A DNA stretch of 64,000 nucleotides from Pseudonocardia kujensis (GCF_021283305.1 NZ_JAJSOK010000007.1:110166-174165), one strand, 5' to 3'; positions 1 through 9,200 are shown, counted from the first letter of the stretch. Notes: a model not told the origin generated them from the sequence alone. Numbers and translations: made by a program.

Positions 1-114
1 GGCCGGCATGCCCGTCGGCGACGCCCTGGCCTCCGTCGAGCTGCTCGCCCGCGAGGTCGCCCCCGTACTCCGGCCCGCCCCGGCCGGCCCGACCCCCGAG
101 AAGAAGGACACGTC

Positions 115-1167
<1,053 letters not shown>

Positions 1168-1169
1168 GC

Positions 1170-1324
1170 GGAGCGTGCGGAGCGAGCATCGACGCCGAGC
1201 GGAGCGTGCGGAGCGAGCATCGACGCCGAGCGGAGCGTGCGGAGCGAGCATCGACGCCGAGCGGAGCGTGCGGAGCGAGCATCGACGCCGAGCGGAGCGT
1301 GCGGAGCGAGCATCGACGCCGAGC
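1170..1324. repeat. Five perfect tandem copies of a 31-bp repeat
   Basis: Units lie at 1170-1200, 1201-1231, 1232-1262, 1263-1293 and 1294-1324 and look identical base for base. The unit begins GGAGCGTGCGGAGCGAGC and ends CGACGCCGAGC. The array starts 2 bp after the rutA stop codon and sits between convergent genes. 31 is not a multiple of 3, so no single protein repeat is encoded. There are no spacers, so it is not CRISPR. Perfect identity suggests recent expansion by slippage. Confidence 0.95.
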
Positions 1325-1340
1325 AGTGCTCGGTCGCCGA

Positions 1341-1377
1341 CCCCGGGGGCCCGGTCGCGCCGGGCGGGCCCCCGGGG
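1341..1377. terminator. GC-rich hairpin between convergent genes
   Basis: Arms 1341-1353 and 1365-1377 form a perfect 13-bp stem (CCCCGGGGGCCCG with its complement) around an 11-nt loop. It lies between the convergent ends of rutA and the NlpC/P60 gene, where it could stop transcription from both sides. It has no U-tract, as is usual in high-GC actinobacteria. Confidence 0.7.
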
Positions 1378-1395
1378 CGGGGCCCGCGTCGCCCG

Positions 1396-2691
1396 TCAGA
1401 CCCGGCGGGCGTTGTGGAACGGCATGTCCGCCATGTTCGAGATCTTCACCGGCTCGCCGCTGGTGCTGGCGTGCAGGATCTTGCCGCCGCCCATGTAGAT
1501 GCCCACGTGGCTCACCGGCGAGTAGAAGAACACCAGGTCGCCGGGCTGCAGCTGGTCCTTGCTGACCGCGGTGCCGAAGGTCGACTGGGCCGCGGACGTG
1601 CGGGGGATGCTGATCCCGGCCTGCTTGAAGGCCCACGAGGTGAGGCCGGAGCAGTCGAAGGCGTTCGGGCCGCTGGCGCCCCACTGGTAGGGCACGCCGA
1701 GCTTGGTGCGGGCCGCGGCGAGGGCCTTCGCCCCGGCGCCGGTGGCCTGCCCGACGGCGTCGTCGACCGCGCCGCCGACCGCGTCGCCGACCGTGTCGCC
1801 GATGCCACCGGCCGCGGACTGCGCGGCCCGGCGCAGCGCGTTCCGCTGCTCGTCGGCCGCCTTCGCGGCCTCGGCCTTCTGGACCGCGGCGATGCCGGCG
1901 GCGTCGGCCTTCTCGAACACCTGCGGCAGCGTGCCCATGGCGGTGCCGAAGGCGGACCGCATCGAGCCGCCGACGGCGCCGGGACCGTCCTGCACGGCGG
2001 GCAGGACCTGGGTGGGCCGGTCGCCGCCCGCGGTGCCGGTGTCGTCGTCGCTGCTCGCGTCCGCGCCGCCGGTCAGCGTGGCGTCGGCCGCGGCCAGGCG
2101 GACCGCCGGGGAGTCGACGCCGGTGGCCTGGGCGATCTCGCCGCCCGGGGTCGGCAGGCCGGTGAGGACCGCGGTGGCGCCCATGACGGTCACGGTCGCC
2201 GCGGCCGCGACGGCCTTCGGCGAGCGGATCGCGGCGGTCAGGGCGGGGAGGACGCCGCTCGACGAGAGGCCGTCGCCGCCGCGGCCCGAGCCGAGGCCGG
2301 AGGTGAAGAAGGAGCCGGTGAGACCGGCGGGCGGCTCGTCGGCGGGGCGGTCCTGCGGCGCGGGGAGCGGCGCGGACCGCGCCGGCGCGGCCGGCGGGGC
2401 GATCGCGGACGGGGCCTCGTCGGTCCGGGGTCGCTCGGGGGCGCGCCCCTCGGCCGCGGGAACGCCGAGGGGGGAGGCCGGAGCCTCGTCCGCCCGGTCG
2501 GTCTCGGCGGCGCGGTCGGTCTCGGCGGCGCGCCGGGCCCGGCGGCCGCCGGACGGCGGGGCGGTGGACGAGGCCCTGAGCCGGGCGATCAGGTCCGCGG
2601 CGGACAGGCCCTGGCCGTCGGAGCGGTCCTCGGCACTGTGCCGGGAGCTCGGCACGAACACCGCGCGCGGTGCCACACACGTGTCGGACAT
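1396..2691 (-). CDS. NlpC/P60 (C40) peptidoglycan endopeptidase
   Basis: Predicted gamma-D-glutamyl-meso-diaminopimelate endopeptidase acting on peptidoglycan. The C-terminal 120 residues form an NlpC/P60 domain: catalytic Cys347 in AFDCSGL, His395 in VSHVGIY and a polar His407 in ILHAS. The N-terminal half is Ala/Pro/Glu-rich and low in complexity. A short hydrophobic stretch near residues 160-185 (AVAAAATVTVMGATAVLTG) may act as a membrane anchor or export signal. There is no classical N-terminal signal peptide. The ATG at 2691 is chosen because GAGGAA lies 6-7 nt upstream; frames running further upstream lack coding character. RipA/RpfB-like roles in division or spore germination are possible but not shown. 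Confidence 0.85.
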   Translation of the reverse strand: MSDTCVAPRAVFVPSSRHSAEDRSDGQGLSAADLIARLRASSTAPPSGGRRARRAAETDRAAETDRADEAPASPLGVPAAEGRAPERPRTDEAPSAIAPPAAPARSAPLPAPQDRPADEPPAGLTGSFFTSGLGSGRGGDGLSSSGVLPALTAAIRSPKAVAAAATVTVMGATAVLTGLPTPGGEIAQATGVDSPAVRLAAADATLTGGADASSDDDTGTAGGDRPTQVLPAVQDGPGAVGGSMRSAFGTAMGTLPQVFEKADAAGIAAVQKAEAAKAADEQRNALRRAAQSAAGGIGDTVGDAVGGAVDDAVGQATGAGAKALAAARTKLGVPYQWGASGPNAFDCSGLTSWAFKQAGISIPRTSAAQSTFGTAVSKDQLQPGDLVFFYSPVSHVGIYMGGGKILHASTSGEPVKISNMADMPFHNARRV

Positions 2692-3044
2692 GCATCGTTC
2701 CTCGCCGTCCGCGGGCGTGCGGGGAGCCGGGGAGCAACCGCGCCGCGCCTGCCCCGTGCCGGGGGTTGGGCGCCCGGGGGAGTGTCGGCGGGCAGGCAGG
2801 ACGGGCCGACCGGGCGTGCCGGTGGACGTCGTTCCCACCGGCAGGAGTGACCGTAACCGTCCCGTGATCGCCGCGCGGGCCGAACGGCCCCCGGCGCGCC
2901 GAGCGGATGCCCCCGAGGGACGAGACGTCGTTTCCCGCCGTCGAAGCCGCTCGTGGCGATCCGGACGCAGGTCACGAGCCGGCCTCGACCGGCGAACGGG
3001 ACGCCGCTCCCCGCGGACCGCACGGCGGGCGACGCCGGGCGGGA
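2692..3044. other. Gene-free stretch upstream of the NlpC/P60 gene
   Basis: I see no convincing gene. The stretch holds the start region of the NlpC/P60 gene on the minus strand. A hairpin is present, with arms 2818-2825 and 2835-2842 (GCCGGTGG / CCACCGGC). GTGACCGTAACCGT at 2847-2860 resembles half-sites bound by MtrA-type response regulators that often control cell-wall hydrolases; this is weak inference. I looked for a c-di-AMP (ydaO) riboswitch, common before such genes, and did not find its conserved segments. Confidence 0.4.
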
Positions 3045-3512
3045 TCACGGCGCGGGCGTGTAACGGTGCGCCGCGCCGGGTCGCTGCGGGACGTGCCGGC
3101 GCCCTGTCGGACCACGCGGCGGCCGTCCGGCGCGCAGAACCCGCCAACGGGTGCCGGTGCCCACGGGATGGGCGAGAGCGGACTCGTACACCTCGCGCAG
3201 GCGCGCCACCCAGCCGCCGGCCTCGAAGCGCTCGAGGGAGGGGGTGCGAGCCGCGCGGCCGAGCCGGATGCGCAGCGCGTCGTCGCGCGCCAGCTCGACG
3301 ATCGCGGCGGCGATGGCGGCGGCGGTCAACGGGACCTGGCGCCCGACTTCGCGGGTCACGATCTCGGGCAGCCCGCCGACCCGGCTGACGACCGCGGGCA
3401 CCCCGCCGGCCATCCCCCGCACCACGACGCCGGGCATGGTGTCGGTGCGAGTGGTGTGCAGCTGCAGGTCCGCGGCCCGGAGGAGCTCCCCGGGACACTC
3501 GCTCGAGATCAC
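3045..3512 (-). pseudogene. Relic of a GT4-family glycosyltransferase (C-terminal domain only)
   Basis: An open frame of 155 codons. Its first 115 or so codons match the second Rossmann domain of GT-B glycosyltransferases: a RAADLQLH segment, TMPGVVVRGMAGGVPAVVSRVGGLPEIV (split here as TMPGVVVRGMAGG plus PAVVSRVGGLPE), then LRIRLGRAAR and WVARLREVYE. The whole N-terminal acceptor domain is missing. An in-frame TAG lies only seven codons upstream of the GTG at 3512, and cobF starts 105 bp further on, leaving no room for it. The last 40 or so codons (after YESALA) look like random read-through. This is best read as a decaying fragment, not a functional enzyme. Confidence 0.65.
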
Positions 3513-3604
3513 CCGGTCGGGTCCGCGACCCTACCCGTCCGGTCACGCCGGACGACCCGACGAGACCGGTCGGGCGGGCCGTCCGGCGGCGCCCCGCGCC
3601 CGCA

Positions 3605-3610
3605 TAGGGT
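3605..3610 (+). promoter_or_regulatory. -10 element of cobF, leaderless type
   Basis: TAGGGT ends six bases before the GTG start of cobF, so transcription would begin at or next to the start codon. No Shine-Dalgarno sequence is present, which fits a leaderless mRNA. Confidence 0.5.
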
Positions 3611-3616
3611 GTCCGG

Positions 3617-4399
3617 GTGCGCACGGTGTACGTGATCGGGATCGGCTCGGGGGACCCCGACCACCTCACATTGCAGGCGGTGGCGGCGCTGAGGCGTGTC
3701 GACGTCGTCTTCGTCATCGACAAGGGCGAGGTGAAGGAGGACCTCACCGCGCTGCGGACCGGGATCCTCGACCGGCACCTCGAGCCCGGGAGCTACCGGG
3801 TCGTCGAGGCCGCGGACCCCGAGCGGGACCGGAGGGCCGGCGCCGGGGAGGCGGGGCGGTCGGCGAGCTACACGGCCGCCGTCGTCGACTGGCAGGACCG
3901 GCGCGGCTCGCTCTACGCGTCGATGATCGAGGAGCTGGCCGACGGCGAGACCGGCGCCTTCCTCGTTTGGGGCGACCCGTCCCTCTACGACGGCACGCTG
4001 CGGCTGCTGGAGGACGTCGAGGGGATCGAGGTCGTCTCCTACCCCGGCATCTCCAGCGTGCAGGCGCTCGCGGCCGCGCACCGGCTGATCCTCAACCGGG
4101 TCGGGCGGCCCGTCCTCATCACCACCGGCCGCCGGATCGCGGCCGGGCTGCCCGCCGACGTCGACGACGTCGTGGTGATGCTCGACGGCGGCACCGCCTT
4201 CGCACGGTTGCCCGACGCCGAGGTCGCCGACGTGGAGGTGTACTGGGGGGCGTACGTGGGCAGCCCGGACGAGCTCCTCGTGTCCGGCCCGGTCCTCGAG
4301 GTCCGTGACGAGATCGTGAGGATCCGGGCGGAGGCACGGGAGCGCAAGGGCTGGATCATGGACACGTACCTGCTGCGGCGGCATCCCCGGGACCGCTGA
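3617..4399 (+). CDS. cobF: Precorrin-6A synthase (deacetylating) CobF
   Basis: SAM-dependent methyltransferase of the aerobic cobalamin pathway. CobF methylates C1 of precorrin-5 and removes acetate to give precorrin-6A. The 260-residue protein shows the tetrapyrrole-methylase fold signatures: IGIGSGDPDHLTLQA at residues 6-20, WGDPSLYDGT near 118 and PGISSVQALAAA near 142. TTGRRIAAG follows near 172. Length is normal for CobF (about 250-260). The GTG start is supported by a -10 box six bases upstream. It stands 8 kb away from the main cobalamin block, so it may be regulated independently of the riboswitch at 23.3 kb. Confidence 0.9.
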   Translation: MRTVYVIGIGSGDPDHLTLQAVAALRRVDVVFVIDKGEVKEDLTALRTGILDRHLEPGSYRVVEAADPERDRRAGAGEAGRSASYTAAVVDWQDRRGSLYASMIEELADGETGAFLVWGDPSLYDGTLRLLEDVEGIEVVSYPGISSVQALAAAHRLILNRVGRPVLITTGRRIAAGLPADVDDVVVMLDGGTAFARLPDAEVADVEVYWGAYVGSPDELLVSGPVLEVRDEIVRIRAEARERKGWIMDTYLLRRHPRDR

Positions 4400-4435
4400 G
4401 CGGGCCGACCGCGGGAGCGGGACGGGGGTGGCGGT

Positions 4436-5929
4436 GTGACCGACCGAGGCGCGTCGGGTCGTCCGGCGCGCGAGCCGCGCGGGCGTCCGGACCAGGAGGG
4501 GCGGGCGATCCCGGCGAACGGGGCCGGCCTCGGCAGGGCGGCCGTCGGCGGTGACCCCGACGCCGTCCGCAACGGGACCGCGGGCCGGGCCGGCCGGGCC
4601 CCCGACGGGGCCGTCGACGGGGCCGCCGACCGGGTCGTCGACGGGGTGGCCGACGGGGCCGCGGGGTCGCCCCTCGCCCCGCCCCCCGCGGCACCGGCAC
4701 GGGTCACCCCGCCTCCGGACCGCGGGGCGGTGATCGGCGGCGGGCTGACCTGGCTGGCCACCTGGAGCTGGCGGATCCTGCTGATCGCGTTCGGCGCGAT
4801 CCTGCTCGGGCTGGTGGTCGGCGCGCTCTGGCCGATCGTGTTCCCGGTGCTCCTCGGCGTGATCCTCGCGACCGTGCTGCGGCCCCCGGTCGGCTGGCTG
4901 GTCGCGCACCGGTTCCCGCCCGCGTTGGCCGCGCTGCTGGTCCTCGTCGCCGCGCTCGTGGTGCTCGGCGGGATCATCACCCTCATCGCACCCCAGGTGG
5001 CGGGGCAGTCGGACCAGATCGCGGCCGGCGTCACCGGCGGGTTGGGGCAGATCCAGCAGTGGGTGTCCGGGCCGCCGCTCAACCTGGGCGAGGGCCAGAT
5101 CGGCGGGGTGCTCGAGTCGATCACCCGGCAGCTGCAGGCCAGCGCCTCGACGATCGCCGGCACCGTGCTCACCGGGGTGTCGGCGTTCGCGAACGGCCTG
5201 CTCAACATCGTGCTCGCCGTCGTGCTGGCCTTCTTCTTCGTCAAGGACGGCCCGCGCTTCCTCCCCTGGGTCACCCGCGTGACCGGCGCCCGCGCGGGCC
5301 GGCACGTCGCCGGCGTGCTGCAGCGCGCGTGGCGGACCCTCGGCGGCTTCATCCGCACGCAGGCGCTGGTGGCCTTCGTGGACGCCTTCTTCATCGGCCT
5401 CGGCCTGGTGCTCCTCGGCGTGCCGCTGGCGCTGCCGCTGGCCGTGCTGACCTTCTTCGGCGGTTTCGTCCCGATCGTCGGCGCGCTCGTCGCCGGGGCA
5501 CTGTCGGTGCTGGTCGCGCTGGTGACCAAGGGCTTCACCACGGCGCTGATCGTGCTGGCGATCATCATCGCCGTGCAGCAGATCGAGGGGAACGTCCTGC
5601 AGCCGATCCTGCAGAGCCGCAGCCTCAACCTGCACGGCGCGGTCGTGCTGCTGGCCGTGACCGCGGGCGGGGCGATCTGGGGCATCGCCGGGGCCTTCCT
5701 CGCGGTGCCGGTCGCGGCCGTCGCGGCCGAGGTCCTGCGCTACGTCGGCGAGGAGATCGACCGGCGGGCCGGGGCACGGGGGACACCGCCGAGCGACGCC
5801 CCCGAGGGGCCGGACGGCGACGGGTCCGAGGCCGGGGAGCCCGCCGAAACCCCGGCGGACCCGACCGCGCGGATTCCCGCCGACGACGGCGGCCCCGGGC
5901 CGGTGCGCAGGCCCGCCCCGGAGGTCTGA
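4436..5929 (+). CDS. AI-2E family transporter (PerM/TqsA-like permease)
   Basis: Integral membrane protein of 497 residues. An N-terminal cytoplasmic tail of about 95 residues, rich in Gly, Asp and Pro, precedes several hydrophobic segments: one beginning WRILLIAFGAILLG near 115 and one at ALLVLVAALVVLGGIITLI. Late segments carry the family-typical FFGGFVPIVGALVAG and LVALVTKGFTTAL motifs, then QQIEGNVLQPILQS. This order matches the AI-2E/PerM family (UPF0118), whose members export small molecules or act as ion antiporters. The C-terminus is acidic and disordered. It starts 36 bp after cobF and may be co-transcribed, but no link to cobalamin is evident. Confidence 0.8.
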   Translation: MTDRGASGRPAREPRGRPDQEGRAIPANGAGLGRAAVGGDPDAVRNGTAGRAGRAPDGAVDGAADRVVDGVADGAAGSPLAPPPAAPARVTPPPDRGAVIGGGLTWLATWSWRILLIAFGAILLGLVVGALWPIVFPVLLGVILATVLRPPVGWLVAHRFPPALAALLVLVAALVVLGGIITLIAPQVAGQSDQIAAGVTGGLGQIQQWVSGPPLNLGEGQIGGVLESITRQLQASASTIAGTVLTGVSAFANGLLNIVLAVVLAFFFVKDGPRFLPWVTRVTGARAGRHVAGVLQRAWRTLGGFIRTQALVAFVDAFFIGLGLVLLGVPLALPLAVLTFFGGFVPIVGALVAGALSVLVALVTKGFTTALIVLAIIIAVQQIEGNVLQPILQSRSLNLHGAVVLLAVTAGGAIWGIAGAFLAVPVAAVAAEVLRYVGEEIDRRAGARGTPPSDAPEGPDGDGSEAGEPAETPADPTARIPADDGGPGPVRRPAPEV

Positions 5930-6115
5930 GCCGGCCGGCGGCAGCGCTGTCGGCCACCCGGACGGGTGCTGCGGTCCGTCCGGAGGGCGTGCCGGCCGGG
6001 TGCCCGCGACGAGCGGTGGCGAGGGCTCGACCAGCGGTGTTTCCCGAAGGGCCGCGCGGGGCCATCCCCCAGGAGTCCGGCCGCACGCTCCCCGTACCGA
6101 GAGGCGCTGATCCTC

Positions 6116-6769
6116 ATGACCTGCCCGGCACAGATCCCGCACCAGACCCGGCTCCCGGACGCCGACGTCACCGCGACCGAGCCGTTCGAGCCGACCAGCG
6201 ACCCGGCCGCCGTGCTCGCCGAGGTGACCGGCGACGGCGACCGCGCCGAGGCCGACCTCACCGGCCTGGCCGACTCCGTCGAGTACGTCCACCGCAGCTG
6301 GCCCGCGAACCCCGCTCAGCTCAGCGTCATCCGCCGCGAGCTCCTCGGCTGGCTCGCGCCGCTGGGGCTGAGCACCGAGCAGCAGGACGACGTCGTGCTG
6401 GCGGTCGACGAGGCCGTCGCCAACGCCGTCCGGCACGCCTACCCGGAGGGCCGGCCCGGCGATGTCGAGCTCACCCTCTGGACCGAGGGCGAGGCGCTCT
6501 GCATCGAGATCACCGACCACGGCAGCTGGCGCCCCGCACAGGGCGAGGGCGGCACGGTCACCAGCGACGAGCGGGGCGGCCGGGGGATGCTGCTCATGCA
6601 GCACATGGTCGAGACCGTGCTCGTCCACTTCGACGGCCGCGGCAGCCGGGTCCTCCTGCGCCACAACTTCGGGCGGCCCGCCGAGGAGGGCGTGGGTGAG
6701 CACGGCGTGGGTGAGCACGGCGTCGGTGGGGCGGAGCCGATCGTGAGCGGGCCACGCCACGCCGGCTGA
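6116..6769 (+). CDS. RsbW-type anti-sigma factor / serine kinase (HATPase_c)
   Basis: ATP-binding protein of the GHKL family, like RsbW/SpoIIAB and the many short kinases that control sigma factors and anti-sigma antagonists in actinomycetes. The N box is visible in VLAVDEAVANAVRHAY near residues 92-107, a G1-type ITDHGSW near 133 and the G2 box RGGRGMLLMQHM near 153-164. The first 45 residues are a variable leader. The ATG at 6116 is preferred over upstream starts because the preceding codons have no family resemblance and GAGAGG precedes it. The C-terminus carries a two-copy VGEH repeat encoded by a 15-bp duplication (6690-6719). No sigma factor gene is adjacent, so its partner is unknown. 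Confidence 0.8.
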   Translation: MTCPAQIPHQTRLPDADVTATEPFEPTSDPAAVLAEVTGDGDRAEADLTGLADSVEYVHRSWPANPAQLSVIRRELLGWLAPLGLSTEQQDDVVLAVDEAVANAVRHAYPEGRPGDVELTLWTEGEALCIEITDHGSWRPAQGEGGTVTSDERGGRGMLLMQHMVETVLVHFDGRGSRVLLRHNFGRPAEEGVGEHGVGEHGVGGAEPIVSGPRHAG

Positions 6770-6785
6770 CCGGCCTGGCTCGCCC

Positions 6786-7418
6786 TCAGCCCTCCGCGGC
6801 CGGGCCGAACAGGGCCCCGACCGCCCGCGTGACGTGCCCGACCACGACCTCGGGGTCGGCCCCGGCCACCGCCTCGCTGCGGATCACCTTGCGCAGCAGG
6901 GCGATTCCGAGCAGCCAGGCAAGGGCGAGCTCGGCGCGGAGGTCGGCGTCGGCCGGGTCGTCGGTGGCGACGAGCCGGGCGAGCGTGCCGCCGTACGCCA
7001 CCCGCAGCGTCTCCCGGACCGTGGCGGCGGCGTCGGTGTTGCCGGCCGAGCGGAGGGTGGCGAGGAAGAGGGTGACGTCGTCGGCGGCCCCGTCGTCCGT
7101 GGCCAGGATCGCGGCCAGCGTGCGGGGAAGGACCTGGTCCGGTGGGCCGGCCTGCAGCAGCTCGAGCGCCTCCCCGGTCACGGCCTCCGCGAACAGGCCC
7201 TCCTTCGACCCGAAGTGCCGGAAGAGCAGGGCCTGGTTGACACCGGCGCGTTCGGCGACGGCACGCACCGTGGTGCCCTCGTAGCCCATGCCGGCGAACA
7301 GTTCCCGGCCGGCGGCCAGCAGCGCCCGGCGGGTGGCGGCGGAGTCCCGGGAACGGGCGGGCCGGGACGCGCCCGCCGGCCGGGCCGGGGCGCCCTGCGG
7401 GCCGCTGTCGCTGGTCAT
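6786..7418 (-). CDS. TetR/AcrR family transcriptional regulator
   Basis: A 210-residue repressor. After a disordered N-terminal 25 residues comes a canonical TetR HTH: RALLAAGRELFAGMGYEGTT, then VRAVAERAGVNQALLFRHFGSKEGLF (residues about 30-75). The C-terminal ligand domain is typical in length and includes LAWLLGIALLRKV. It converges on the kinase gene (16 bp between ends) and is divergent from the DUF5709 gene, with 96 bp between starts. The target could be itself or that gene; no clear palindrome was seen. The ATG at 7418 immediately follows a GC-rich region without a good ribosome binding site. Confidence 0.85.
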   Translation of the reverse strand: MTSDSGPQGAPARPAGASRPARSRDSAATRRALLAAGRELFAGMGYEGTTVRAVAERAGVNQALLFRHFGSKEGLFAEAVTGEALELLQAGPPDQVLPRTLAAILATDDGAADDVTLFLATLRSAGNTDAAATVRETLRVAYGGTLARLVATDDPADADLRAELALAWLLGIALLRKVIRSEAVAGADPEVVVGHVTRAVGALFGPAAEG

Positions 7419-7514
7419 GCCCTATCGGACCACGCCGCGTGTGCGGAGGCGGCGTCCGGGGTAGGCGTGGACGTGGGCGTCATCGGCGCCCGGGAACGAG
7501 AGAAGCGGAGGATC

Positions 7515-8150
7515 ATGGCGCAGCGCGAGAGCGACGAGCGGGGCATCGACACGTCGCCGGACCTGGCGGAGGCCCTCCAGCTCGGCAACGAGGAGACGCT
7601 GACGGGTCCGTCGGGCGCGGACCCGCTCGACGCCGGCTACGTGCCGGCCGACCGGCCCTACGGCGTCGACGACCCGACGGTGACGCCGGCGGGTCAGCGC
7701 GAGGGCGAGACGCTCGACGAGCGCCTGGCGCGCGAGGAGGCCGACGAGGACGAGGTCCGCGACACCACCCGCACCGGCCGGCTGGTCGCGCGCGACCCGG
7801 GCGCGGACGGCGAGGCCGTCGACGAGGACCCCGCGACCGGGGTCGAGGACGTCGGCGTGGACGGGGCGGCGGCGTCGGCCGAGGAGGCCGCGGTGCACGA
7901 CCTGGACGAGGGGCTGGAGCCGGTGCTCGACGAGTCGCCGGTGGAGGATCCCGAGGTCGCGCGGTCGTTGGCCGAGGACCAGCGGCCGGGCGAGGCGGAG
8001 GACGACGCGATCCGCGACTACGCGGAGGAGACCGAGCCGCAGGAGCGGCCGAGCGCCGCCGCGCGGATCGATGCGGACCCGGACACGGGCGGCGTGCCCG
8101 GGGTCGACGGCGCGCGGGACGCGGGGGTCAGCCCTCGCAGCTCTGGGTGA
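7515..8150 (+). CDS. DUF5709 domain protein
   Basis: Acidic, predicted soluble protein of 211 residues. The family hallmarks are visible: LDAGYVPADRPYGVDD near residue 36, and QREGETLDERLAREEADE near 58-75, followed by TGRLVARDPG. This matches actinobacterial DUF5709 proteins, whose function is unknown. The second half is an Asp/Glu-rich stretch with no fold I recognise and is longer than in most family members. GGAGG stands 4 nt before the ATG at 7515, a strong ribosome binding site. The 3' end overlaps the end of the convergent ssgA-like gene by 23 bp. Confidence 0.75.
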   Translation: MAQRESDERGIDTSPDLAEALQLGNEETLTGPSGADPLDAGYVPADRPYGVDDPTVTPAGQREGETLDERLAREEADEDEVRDTTRTGRLVARDPGADGEAVDEDPATGVEDVGVDGAAASAEEAAVHDLDEGLEPVLDESPVEDPEVARSLAEDQRPGEAEDDAIRDYAEETEPQERPSAAARIDADPDTGGVPGVDGARDAGVSPRSSG

Positions 8151-8544
8151 TCTGCTCGATCACCCGGTCGAGGTCCAGGACGGCCGACTCCTCACCGAGC
8201 GGGACCAGCTCCGCCGACGAGTCGACGAAGTGCCGCAGCAGGTCGCGGTCGACCTCGAGCACGGCGCGGCCGTCGGTGGAGCGGATCTCGATCTCGACGA
8301 TGTCGTAGCCCTGGACGAGCTGGGGGCTCATCCGGATGTCGCCGTAGCCGGCCGGCCCGGACAGGGCGTCGACGACCAGGTCGCGCGCCACGAGCCACTC
8401 GACCCAGCGGTCCTGCCTGGTCCGGACGGCGAGGGTGACCGCGAACGGGTCGGTCGCGGTGTAGGTCCACCGCGTGACGACGGGCGCGGGCTGCCCGTGC
8501 AGCACGGTGAACATGTCCTGCTGGACCGAGTCGCTGGTCATCAT
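8128..8544 (-). CDS. SsgA-family sporulation/cell division regulator
   Basis: SsgA-like proteins (SALPs) of 130-150 residues guide septum placement and peptidoglycan remodelling in sporulating actinomycetes. The 138-residue product follows the family pattern: a beta-rich N-terminal half with YTATDPFAVTLAV near 35, LVARDLVVDAL near 60, GYGDIRMSPQ near 75, then VEIEIRSTDGRAVLEVDRDLLRHFVD. The ATG at 8544 has AGGGAG 7 nt upstream; a second ATG follows directly. The gene indicates that the host makes hyphae or spores. The exact paralogue (SsgA to SsgG) cannot be assigned. Confidence 0.85.
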   Translation of the reverse strand: MMTSDSVQQDMFTVLHGQPAPVVTRWTYTATDPFAVTLAVRTRQDRWVEWLVARDLVVDALSGPAGYGDIRMSPQLVQGYDIVEIEIRSTDGRAVLEVDRDLLRHFVDSSAELVPLGEESAVLDLDRVIEQITQSCEG

Positions 8545-8697
8545 GGCGTGGCTCCCTGGCGCTGGCCGTCCGGCGGTGTGGACGGCTCTCACGGGTGGAA
8601 TCGGCGGCGCTCGTCGGAACGCAGCAGGTTCGCGACCCTTTCACCCGTTCTGGTGATCGGGTTCGCGACGGACGGCGGTGTCGTCGGACCGGACCCG

Positions 8698-9162
8698 TCA
8701 GCCGCGGGTGGCGGCGGACACGACCCAGATCCCCGTCGGCCCGGCCCGGACCGGCTGGACGAGCGTGACGTGCGCGGTGCCGCCCGACGGGTCGGTGAGA
8801 TCGACCGAGCCCGGGGCGGTGGACGTCGGCTCGGGGTCGGTCCAGCCGTAGGTGGTGGTCGCGTAGCTGACCGCCACCTCCTCGGGGTCGAGCGTCCACG
8901 GCTGGGCGCCGCCGTCGACCCGGGTCTGCAGCTCCTGGGCCGCGGGCAGGTCGGTGACCGGCCAGAGCAGCGTCGTCCCGGTCGGCGCGGCCCGGGGGAC
9001 GGTCGTCGACGGGTCGGGGGTCGCCGGGGCGGTCGTCTGCGGGGCCGGTGACGCGCCCGCCTGCTGGGCGGGCGGTGCACCACCTCCGCAGCCGGCGAGG
9101 AGCGCGGCCAGCGCCGCCCCCGCCAGGAGTCCGCCGGTCGTGCGCGCCCTCGCCCCGTCCAC
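8698..9162 (-). CDS. Putative secreted lipoprotein, unknown function
   Basis: 154 residues. A lipoprotein signal peptide is visible: positively charged ARARTT, a hydrophobic core GLLAGAALAALLAGC and the lipobox LAGC with Cys25. A Pro/Thr/Ala-rich linker of about 40 residues follows, then a compact domain of about 90 residues (LLWPVTDLPAAQELQTRVD, YGWTDPEP, TAHVTLVQPV, TGIWVVSA). That pattern, a binding domain ending in a G-x-W-V-V strand, recurs in actinobacterial lipoproteins, but I cannot name a family. The GTG at 9162 is favoured by a TAGCGT -10 box seven bases upstream and the absence of a ribosome binding site. Confidence 0.7.
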   Translation of the reverse strand: MDGARARTTGGLLAGAALAALLAGCGGGAPPAQQAGASPAPQTTAPATPDPSTTVPRAAPTGTTLLWPVTDLPAAQELQTRVDGGAQPWTLDPEEVAVSYATTTYGWTDPEPTSTAPGSVDLTDPSGGTAHVTLVQPVRAGPTGIWVVSAATRG

Positions 9163-9169
9163 GTCCGGC

Positions 9170-9175
9170 ACGCTA
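9170..9175 (-). promoter_or_regulatory. -10 element of the lipoprotein gene, leaderless type
   Basis: On the minus strand TAGCGT is followed by seven bases and then the GTG at 9162. An 11-bp inverted repeat abuts it on the upstream side. Confidence 0.45.
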
Positions 9176-9200
9176 GCCCCGCCCGCAAGGCGGGCGGGGC
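9176..9200. promoter_or_regulatory. 11-bp inverted repeat in a divergent promoter region
   Basis: Arms 9176-9186 (GCCCCGCCCGC) and 9190-9200 are perfectly complementary, with a 3-nt AAG between. The repeat lies between divergent genes, directly upstream of the lipoprotein -10 box, so by position it is not a terminator of either neighbour. It could bind a regulator or form a cruciform. Confidence 0.45.

Noticed and set aside
1170..1324. CRISPR-like repeat array
   Set aside because: The repeats are directly adjacent with no spacers and no cas genes are nearby; the same applies to the arrays at 31471 and 63355.
2692..3044. c-di-AMP (ydaO) riboswitch before the NlpC/P60 gene
   Set aside because: Expected from related actinobacterial genes, but the conserved GGTGAATCC-like and GCTAACC-like segments are missing on the minus strand.
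3509..6760. A minus-strand open frame of over 1000 codons antisense to cobF, the permease and the kinase
   Set aside because: Low-complexity Arg/Pro/His composition without any domain; the plus-strand genes have clear families.
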